NCBI GenBank assembly: GCA_963697355.1 | Contig: CAVONV010000007.1 | Coordinates: forward strand, 168,803 to 232,802 | Length of the DNA stretch: 64,000 nucleotides | Direction of reading: 5' to 3' | From: CAVONV01 sp963697355 | GTDB taxonomy: Bacteria > Acidobacteriota > Vicinamibacteria > Marinacidobacterales > DATDRI01 | In this document: positions 61,119 through 64,000 of the stretch, piece by piece | Layout: each line of letters opens with the position of its first letter | How positions within the stretch are numbered: the first letter of the stretch is position 1 | Program-made: the position numbers and the translations under genes | The notes under the pieces: generated by a model | What the model saw: only the letters and a program-made list of their open reading frames with translations | What the model was told of the DNA's origin: nothing | Database searches by the model: none

Positions 61119-62270
61119 GCAGGGCTGATTTATTGCAAGAAGGAAAATAGACGCGGGATATCATGGGCCAGGTGTCGGATGCCTTGGGTAATGGAGTGAA
61201 AGCCTTGTTGTCGAAATAAATTCATGACTATCGTGCGAATAATCCCAAAATTCGCTGGGGCATAACCGGCACACAAGGGCGCTTTATCCTCGTTGAGAAC
61301 GCAGTCTTTGACCCAGTGCAAGCCATTTTCAATCTGCCAATGTCCACGAATCCGCGCACTCAAGTCAGTGGCATCGGCCGCCAGGGAACTGATGTAGAAC
61401 ATGGTTTCTCTGTACGGTTGTGTCCCACGCCAACCGGTCCGCTCGACCCGAATCAAACGCTGCACCCCAAGCCAGTCGGAGCTGATGCCGCTCACGTCGG
61501 TCAAGACGCTCACCGTGCGTTGCGTCACCCGATCACGTGTGACTTCGTTTTGAAGATCCTGACTTTGCGGGATGTTCTGCGCAAACTGCGTCTCCAGAAA
61601 CTGATACAGTGTTGGCTGATTCTGCTTCACCGCCATCACATAATCATTGCCGTTACTGATAATCTGCTCCACTGTTTTTTTGGGTGTGCAATGCATCGAA
61701 ACTGAAGCATACGCCTTCTAGATTCAAGCCATGTAGCAATTGTTGTACGGTATCAATCTCACTACGCTCCTTGCTATGCATCGTTCGCAAGCCAATCACC
61801 ATGCCTGTTTGCGTACAGTAGGCCGACACCACATTCACAAAATCTTGATAGGTATTGTCATAATCACGCAGACTGGCGCGAATACTTTTGCCATCCATGG
61901 CGATGGCCTCACTGTCGTCGATGACAATGCTGGCACTGGCCCAGTCATTAAAGGCCTGTGTCATTGCCACAAAATTAATCCGCAGCATCACTTGCCGAAT
62001 TGTCGAATACGAGGGCAGTCGTTTGTGGGGCAATTCGAATAAATCCAACAGCACGGCTTGGTGCCGCGCTGCAAAGTCGCCCAAGGCTCGATAGCCCAAA
62101 CAACCACTCATCGTCCCCATAATCACCAACAACAACACAACCCATAACGGATAGCGCGGCTTGGTCCGGAAATCGGGGACTTGTTTGAGATAATCAATCA
62201 GGCTCATGCTGCTACTGCGATAGATACTCCTCCCACTTTAGATTTTCTCTGGTCAATAAATCAGCCCTGC
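61119..62270 (-). mobile_element. ISAs1-family insertion sequence
   Basis: Seventeen-base inverted repeats (GCAGGGCTGATTTATTG at 61119-61135, complement at 62254-62270) bound a 1152-bp element. It contains one transposase, split by frame, on the minus strand. Confidence 0.85.
61130..62207 (-). CDS. ISAs1-family transposase, split at a slippery AAAAAAC site
   Basis: ATG 62207 begins MSLIDYLKQVPDFRTKPRYP. It continues GTMSGCLGYRALGDFAARHQ, FDWASASIVIDDSEAIAMDG-like AIAMDGKSIRAS and VSAYCTQTGMVIG, then SFDALHTQKNSGADYQ and a stop. In the -1 frame the protein continues KKTVEQIISNGNDYVMAVKQ, RGHWQIENGLHWVKDCVLNE with the catalytic Glu, and RRLFSFLQ-like PRLFSFLQ. The change falls on A AAA AAC (61680-61674), a classic -1 slippery heptamer read as CAA AAA AAC. 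Programmed frameshifting would rebuild the normal 360-residue enzyme. A simple loss of one A is the alternative. Confidence 0.8.
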
Positions 62271-62324
62271 CAAGGGATGGAATGTTCGAAACTGGTTGAA
62301 TCATCACAAACAACCAGAGCAATT

Positions 62325-63725
62325 ATGGAACTCTATGAGCGCATCGAGCAAATCGTGAGCCAGTTGCGCCCCGCCTTTAGTCGAGCCGTGCCCTACGAGT
62401 GGTTCATCCTGCTTTTGTGGGGGGTCTTGCTCAATATCCAACCAGCCGCGGTGACCAGCTATATGAATGGCCTGGGCTTGAGTGAGGCGTACTATGGCCA
62501 AGTCCTGCATTGGTGACCTTCGCGCGCCTTCAGCATCAATCGGCTGTGTCAGCATTGGGGCGCGTGGTTAGCGGCACACCCTCAAACCAAGCGATTAAAC
62601 GGCCAGCTGGTATATGTGGGCGATGGCATCAAAGTCAGTAAGGAAGGGCGGAAGATGCCTGGAGTCAAAGGGCTGCATCAAGAATCAGAGGATGTACGTA
62701 AACCCGAATGGATACGCGGTCACTATTTCAGTGCCGTCGGCCTGTTAATCGGTCAGGCCCAGGCCCTGTTCGCGGCCCCGATTGTGCTGAAGTTGCACGA
62801 TGGGATCGACCCAGTCCAGCGTGATGAGTCGCTAACGCTGGTGGATAAAATGGCTGCGGTCTGTGTTCAATTTATGGCCCAAGGGAGTTATGCGCTGTTG
62901 GATGCTTACTATGCTTCGGCCAAGGTTCTGCAACCGTTTCGCGCCGCGGGACTGCACCTGATCAGTCGGGCGCGGATTTCGACCGTGGCCCATGCGGCCT
63001 TTTCGGCCCGCCCAGGAAAACATGGCCCGGGCCGGCCACGGAAATGGGGTAGCCCGGTGCAGTTACGCGCCTTGTTTGCTCCCCGGCGCGACTGTGCGAA
63101 GGCGACGATTTGGCTCTATGGCCAGTGCCAAACTGTCTACTATCAATGTTTTGAGTTCTACTGGGATAGCCCCGATGCATTGGTCTTATTCGTGCTGACG
63201 CAGTTACCTTCTGGCAAACAGATCATTTTAGTCTCAAGCGACACGACGCTCACCGGGCAACAGGTGATTGAAGCCTACGGTTGGCGGTTCAAAATTGAGG
63301 TCAGCTTTCGCACATTAGTGCATTTGCTGGGTGGGTTTGACTATCGCTTCTGGCTGCGGTCCATGCCGAAAATTGCCCGCTGGCCCCAGAATCTCCCCTT
63401 GGCGGACTTCGATGAGGCATTTCAAACTCAAGTTGCCACCAAAGTCGAAGCGTTTGAGCGCTTTGTCAACCTCAATGCCATCGCGTTAGCGTTGTTGCAA
63501 GTGTTGGCGTTAGAGATGCCCGATCTGATCTGGAATCATTTTCCCCGTTGGTTCCGCACCCTGCCGAAGCACGGTTTCCCCAGTGAACAGATTGTGCGGA
63601 TCGCGCTTCAGAGTCTGCAGCCGCAGATTTTATCCAAAAGCACGCCCGCTCTACTTTTGCCTCAATTACTCGCGGCCAAAATCAAGCCGCCTGAGACCCC
63701 AGCGGAGAAACCTTTAGCGGCTTAA
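62325..63725 (+). pseudogene. IS4-like (cyanobacterial) DDE transposase with one in-frame stop
   Basis: ATG 62325 reads MELYERIEQIVSQLRPAFSR and EWFILLLWGVLLNIQPAAVT, then YYGQVLHW and TGA at 62514-62516. The same frame continues SINRLCQHWGAWLA, VYVGDGIKVSKEGRKMPGVK with the first Asp, ALLDAYYASAKVLQPFRAAG with the second Asp, and YGWRFKIEVSFRTLVHLLGG with the Glu. The body is otherwise open to 63725. One nonsense change inactivates it. Terminal repeats were not identified. Confidence 0.82.
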
Positions 63726-63875
63726 AATGAATCTCGAAAGACAACAAAACTTCGCTCTGTCCAGTACTTTACTCGTTATCACCTATTGCCACTTCCTTGC
63801 GCTATCCTTCACTACAGATTTGTCAAAAGTCCAAAAAAGAAACCGAACCGGCCTACCTTTTCAAGCAGGCACCCG

Positions 63876-63923
63876 CGTGGCTGATTTTTTTGATGAGCAC
63901 GCTCATCAAAAAAATCAGCCACG
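63876..63923. repeat. Near-perfect 48-bp palindrome (23-bp arms, 2-nt loop)
   Basis: The arm beginning CGTGGCTGATTTTTTTGATG (63876-63898) is the exact complement of 63901-63923, with AC between. It has internal T and A runs. As plus-strand RNA it would form a very stable hairpin, but it lacks a following T-run. It could be a cruciform, a hairpin-closed end captured by assembly, or a template-switch product. Confidence 0.75.
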
Positions 63924-63960
63924 TGTTAAATTGAATTTACAGAATGGAAGTTACACCGCC

Positions 63961-64000
63961 CTCGACTTGGCGCAGAAGGTCTCGGCGTGGTTTTGGGCGA
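63961..64000 (+). repeat. Copy of the region upstream of the CoA-ligase gene, running off the window
   Basis: The last 40 bases match 21696-21735 with two differences and read LDLAQKVSAWFWA (there LDLSQKASAWFWA). At 21.7 kb this sequence leads directly into the CoA-ligase start, so another copy of that gene may follow outside the window. The stretch 63726-63960 before it has an open frame but no recognisable gene. Confidence 0.65.

Noticed and set aside
1..64000. tRNA, tmRNA or rRNA genes
   Set aside because: I saw no cloverleaf-like segment with a T-arm consensus and no rRNA core sequence on either strand. A covariance-model search would be needed to exclude them.

Overview
The window is a dense mosaic. 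Roughly 41.5-62.5 kb reads as a cyanobacterial accessory region. It has at least seven HIP1-type octamers (GCGATCGC, for example at 41617, 41933, 44908, 48169 and 50135), cyanobacterial-style families (DUF1400 hydrolase, MscS channels, ThrE-like exporter) and ISKra4, ISAs1, IS66 and IS1634-type insertion sequences. The left part (1-41.4 kb) looks like more GC-rich Gram-negative DNA: outer-membrane porins, HdeD, LuxR/MalT-type regulators and CoA-thioester catabolism. Both parts carry homologous amidohydrolases, DUF3299 proteins, MarC proteins and porins. The parsimonious readings are one heavily rearranged genome with much transferred DNA, or a metagenome assembly that joined several genomes through repeats. 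The sequence alone does not decide between them.

Layout. 1-0.5 kb: toxin-antitoxin remnants. 0.7-6.6 kb: full-length MalT-like regulator, porin and a frameshifted amidohydrolase. 6.8-9.75 kb: IS256-type transposase with three tightly packed upstream ORFs. 10-18 kb: broken RAYT, HdeD genes, outer-membrane proteins, regulator fragments, a serine-hydrolase fragment, an amidohydrolase pseudogene and a truncated sulfatase. 18.2-20.5 kb: an IS91-type transposase split around a serine recombinase/DUF6788/DUF5372 module. 20.8-30.3 kb: CoA-ligase, thioesterase, MarC, porin, two enoyl-CoA hydratases, a CaiB-type CoA-transferase and a MaoC dehydratase. 30.4-32.1 kb: stitched fragments, including a 1.2 kb repeat. 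32.2-37.6 kb: the best preserved operon (exported amidohydrolase, two DUF3299 proteins, ABC ATPase, permease). 37.7-41.1 kb: a second copy of the regulator-tail/small protein/HdeD/amidohydrolase block. 41.5-58.1 kb: cyanobacterial block with AraC regulator, amidohydrolase, DUF3299, outer-membrane proteins, ThrE, MarC, hydrolase and MscS. 58.1-64 kb: a transposase fused to a CoA-ligase, a damaged enoyl-CoA hydratase, dodecin and two transposases.

Functional thread. Metal-dependent amidohydrolases are followed directly by DUF3299 proteins at three places (32.4-35.6, 42.8-44.9 and, as decayed tails, 48.5-48.75 kb). At the first place an ABC transporter whose permease has a histidine-containing segment follows. 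I infer a module that hydrolyses amide compounds outside the cytoplasm and handles the metal or product involved. Beta-lactamase-fold hydrolase tails, HdeD, MarC, ThrE, porins and MalT/AraC regulators recur around it. A separate set of CoA genes suggests degradation of a carboxylic acid. Much of the window is decayed: at least a dozen genes carry single-base frameshifts, in-frame stops or truncations, and several junctions lie inside genes at short homologies.
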